Shown here: piece after piece, positions 31,178 to 33,337 of the stretch
Position numbering within the stretch: position 1 is the stretch's first letter
Layout of the letters: the number at the start of each line of letters is the position of its first letter
NCBI GenBank assembly: GCA_023402075.1
Contig: JAEXCS010000038.1
Coordinates: forward strand, 1 to 33,337
Reading direction: 5' to 3'
DNA from: Bacillota bacterium
Lineage (GTDB): Bacteria; Bacillota; Clostridia; Oscillospirales; Oscillospiraceae
Length of the DNA stretch: 33,337 nt
Notes under the pieces: generated by a model
Seen by the model: the letters and a program-made list of their open reading frames with translations, nothing else
What the model was told of the DNA's origin: nothing
Database searches by the model: none
Made by a program: the position numbers and the translations under genes

Positions 31178-32356
31178 ATGTGGAAGAGAGAGCGATATGA
31201 GTGGTATGCGGGCAGTCTGCTGGTGTGCGCCGTCGCGCTGATGGTGCTTTCCGGCAGGCTGTCCTTGCCCGTTTCCTCGGCGCTGTGGGGTGGATTGGCG
31301 GTGGTGCTGTGGCGCTTTGCTCCGCGCATCCGGGTTCCGGGAAGCAGATCGGTCAGGGCGGGGGCGCTTGCCTATGCTTTTTTAGGGGCGGGGGCATATC
31401 TGGCCGTATTGTACCTCATTGGGGTGTTTATGGGGGTGCTGGCCGCCTCCCCCTATGACCGGTCGCCCAAGGGCCTTTTGGGAAATCTGCTGCGGGTGCT
31501 GCTGCCTATTTTGGTGCGGGAGCTGGTGCGGGCATACTGCTTTGGTGCGGTGTGGCGGGCGTGCAAGCACCGAAAGGCCGCCCTTGTTGGAATTACGCTG
31601 CTTTTGTTTCTGGCGGACCTGCGCTTTGCCCGGCTGTTAAGCCTGAGCGGCGCGCAGGACACAGTTTCTTACATCACCCAAAACGTCGCGCCCACGCTGG
31701 CACAGGAAATTTTCCTCAGCGTACTGGTGTTTTACGGCGGCGCAGGCGCGGGCATTGTCTACGCGGCGATTCCCGCCGCGTTTGAATGGGGCTTTCCCTT
31801 TTTACCAAACCTGCCGTGGCTTGCCCAAGGGGCGGTGGGGCTAAGCGTGCCGCTGGTACTGGCGCTGATGACGGCAGACCGATTCCGTGCCCAGAAACGG
31901 GGAGACATGACCCGGAGGGAGGGCAGTACACTGGGTTTTTTCGCGGCCCTTACGGTCAGCGTGATGTTTGCATGGTTTGTGGTGGGTGTGTTCCCGATTT
32001 ATCCCTCCGTGGTGCTGACGGGAAGCATGGAACCATTGATATACCCCGGAGACGCGGTGCTAATTCGCAAGCTTTCCAGCGAACAGGAGATTTACCGGCT
32101 GACTGAGGGAGAGATTATCAACTTCAAGCGGGGAAGCATTACCATCACCCACCGGATTGTCAGCGTGATAAAGGACGAAGCCGGAAATCTGAGCTTTCAG
32201 ACCAAGGGGGACAACAATGATTCACCCGATGTGCAGTCGGTGGGGCCAAACGATATCAACGGGACTGTGCGCCGTGTGGTACCAAAGGTGGGACTGCCCG
32301 TCCTGCTGATGAAAAGCGGACAAGCCGTTCCGGAAGGAGTGACGGACCATGAGTGA
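31178..32356 (+). CDS. sipW: SipW/ER-type signal peptidase I with large membrane N-terminus
   Basis: A 392-residue protein. About 270 N-terminal residues hold around eight membrane segments with no recognised family; the C-terminal 110 residues are a signal peptidase of the archaeal/ER/SipW class: catalytic Ser283 in TGSMEPLIYPGD, His325 in ITHRIVSV in place of the bacterial Lys, and TKGDNND. Usual SipW proteins have only about 190 residues, so the N-terminal extension is notable. GAGGAGAT before the ATG supports the start. It probably processes the two proteins encoded just upstream. Its stop overlaps the next gene by eight bases. Confidence 0.85.
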   Translation: MWKRERYEWYAGSLLVCAVALMVLSGRLSLPVSSALWGGLAVVLWRFAPRIRVPGSRSVRAGALAYAFLGAGAYLAVLYLIGVFMGVLAASPYDRSPKGLLGNLLRVLLPILVRELVRAYCFGAVWRACKHRKAALVGITLLLFLADLRFARLLSLSGAQDTVSYITQNVAPTLAQEIFLSVLVFYGGAGAGIVYAAIPAAFEWGFPFLPNLPWLAQGAVGLSVPLVLALMTADRFRAQKRGDMTRREGSTLGFFAALTVSVMFAWFVVGVFPIYPSVVLTGSMEPLIYPGDAVLIRKLSSEQEIYRLTEGEIINFKRGSITITHRIVSVIKDEAGNLSFQTKGDNNDSPDVQSVGPNDINGTVRRVVPKVGLPVLLMKSGQAVPEGVTDHE

Positions 32357-33337
32357 GAATGAAAAAAAGGCCCGGCCCAAAGCGGCCGTATCAGCCCGGG
32401 GACAACGGCGCTGCATTCTGGGGGGCGCTGGGCTGCTGGTTCTGTGCGCGGCGGGGCTGATTTACGCGCTCCTGCCCCGATACGGCAAGACAGAGCGCAC
32501 GCTGTATTCCTACGATGTGACGGCGGACGCGTCCTATCGGGTACATATGCTGCAAAATTCCCTCTATCCAACCGAGTGGCTGGAGGAGGGCGGGGTATAT
32601 TCCAGCGCCCTGGCCGACGTGATTGAGTTTACCTTTCGGGTAGATGCGTATGGAAGCGCGCCTGCTGAGATTTCAGGCGATTACCGCATCAACGCGGTGC
32701 TGGAAGGGTACCAGTCCTCCGGCGAGGAAAAAAAGACGGTGTACAAAACAGCGGTTCCACTGGCGGAAGGAACGCTGGAAGCCAAATCCGACAGCGGGGC
32801 GGGCACAGAGCAAACGCTTCGCCTTCCGCTGGAAAAATACCGCCAGCAAAGCGACGCGGCGGACTTTGCGCTGGGACTTTCGGTCAGCCGCGCATTTTCT
32901 GTGGAGCTTTCGGGAACGGTTTACATCCAAACTGCCCACGGGGAAAGGCAAGAGGACTTATCCTATGCTGTGGCCCTGCCGCTACCCAAAAATCCCACTC
33001 TGTTTGAGCTGCAAAAACCGGAGCCGGTGCAGCAATCCGGGGAGATCACGAAGACGGAGGAAGCCCGGCTGCCGTTTTCGGCTGAGCTGCTGGCGGCTTC
33101 CGGTGCAATGGGTGCGGCGGGAATCGCTTTGATTTTGTTTGCAAGGCTATTTACCCGCAGGCTTACGCCGCAGGAAGAGGAACGGGCGGCCCGGGAAAAG
33201 CTGAAACGCAAATATGGCGGACGTATGGTCCGTCTGGCCCGACCGCCGGAGTACGGTGGGCGTGCCTGCGTGCCGGTGTCCGACATGGACGGTCTGCTGG
33301 CCATGGCGGAGGAGATGCGCCTGCCCGCCTGTTACTG
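32349..33337 (+). CDS. DUF5305-type membrane-anchored protein (partial at window end)
   Basis: At least 329 residues, open to the window edge. A basic N-terminus is followed by a membrane segment (about 24-44), an extracellular beta-rich domain (about 50-220; YSYDVTADASYRVHML and TVYKTAVPLAEGTL), a second membrane segment (about 245-265) and a basic cytoplasmic tail. The domain resembles DUF5305 proteins, which in Bacteria and Archaea are found beside SipW-type signal peptidases and TasA/camelysin-like proteins. AAGGAG before the ATG supports the start. A role in assembly or anchoring of the exported proteins is inferred from the neighbours. Confidence 0.7.
   Translation, partial: MSENEKKARPKAAVSARGQRRCILGGAGLLVLCAAGLIYALLPRYGKTERTLYSYDVTADASYRVHMLQNSLYPTEWLEEGGVYSSALADVIEFTFRVDAYGSAPAEISGDYRINAVLEGYQSSGEEKKTVYKTAVPLAEGTLEAKSDSGAGTEQTLRLPLEKYRQQSDAADFALGLSVSRAFSVELSGTVYIQTAHGERQEDLSYAVALPLPKNPTLFELQKPEPVQQSGEITKTEEARLPFSAELLAASGAMGAAGIALILFARLFTRRLTPQEEERAAREKLKRKYGGRMVRLARPPEYGGRACVPVSDMDGLLAMAEEMRLPACY

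Noticed and set aside
30730..31329. 199-codon minus-strand frame opposite the Pro/Glu-rich exported protein
   Set aside because: Arises from the G+C-rich repetitive coding of the plus-strand gene; no start signal.
1..33337. CRISPR arrays, tRNA/rRNA genes, transposases, integrases or phage genes
   Set aside because: None found by reading both strands; repeats seen are isolated pairs or hairpins without regular spacing or cloverleaf form.

Overview
The window looks like a chromosomal segment of an anaerobic, endospore-forming Firmicute of the class Clostridia, most plausibly an Oscillospiraceae/Flavonifractor-like gut bacterium. The reasons are the spore-maturation pair spmA/spmB, an AbrB-type transition-state regulator, an agr-type peptide quorum-sensing locus, NifS/NifU-type Fe-S assembly genes, strong AGGAGG ribosome-binding sites and frequent GTG/TTG starts. 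Taxonomy is inference. Most of the window is moderately G+C rich by eye; the 1.4-2.5 kb patch is visibly A+T rich and looks like accessory DNA.

Layout. (1) 1-2.5 kb: minus-strand accessory genes for exported or membrane proteins, with a twin 60-bp repeat and a structured leader. (2) 2.6-5.6 kb: a complete agr-like system, with the AgrD-like cyclic-peptide precursor on the minus strand, divergent from the sensor kinase, LytTR response regulator and AgrB-like processing protease. (3) 5.7-11.2 kb: a sigma-54 activator divergent from a BCCT transporter, an ammonia-lyase homologue lacking the MIO-forming triad (best read as ergothionase) and a small membrane protein. A consensus -24/-12 promoter and a 43-bp palindrome lie between. 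(4) 11.3-19.1 kb: a decayed M20 hydrolase fragment, an RpiR-family regulator, and a six-gene minus-strand operon (RraA-like aldolase, TctC/TctB/TctA transporter, COG3964 amidohydrolase, D-2-hydroxyacid dehydrogenase). The regulator gene and the operon carry the same 15-bp palindromic operator. (5) 19.1-25.6 kb: a structured non-coding block, abrB, spmAB, cytidine deaminase, a polysaccharide-deacetylase lipoprotein, cysteine desulfurase, the Fe-S scaffold and a PF06541 membrane protein. (6) 25.7-33.3 kb: a degenerate EAL-HDOD protein, then a NarL-type two-component pair running into two SipW-substrate-like exported proteins, an ER/SipW-type signal peptidase with a large membrane N-terminus, and a DUF5305-type protein cut by the window end.

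How the genes may work together. In the agr locus AgrB would process AgrD to a five-membered thiolactone peptide (ring Cys-Ser-Gly-His-Phe), which the kinase senses and the LytTR regulator converts to transcription, perhaps of the exported-protein genes beyond agrD. In the sigma-54 unit the transporter would import a trimethylammonium betaine and the lyase would eliminate trimethylamine from it. In the TTT operon an imported (possibly acylated) hydroxy acid would be deacylated, oxidised and cleaved. In the last region the two-component system probably controls assembly of a cell-surface fibre or coat processed by the dedicated signal peptidase. No tRNA, rRNA, CRISPR array, transposase or integrase gene was seen.
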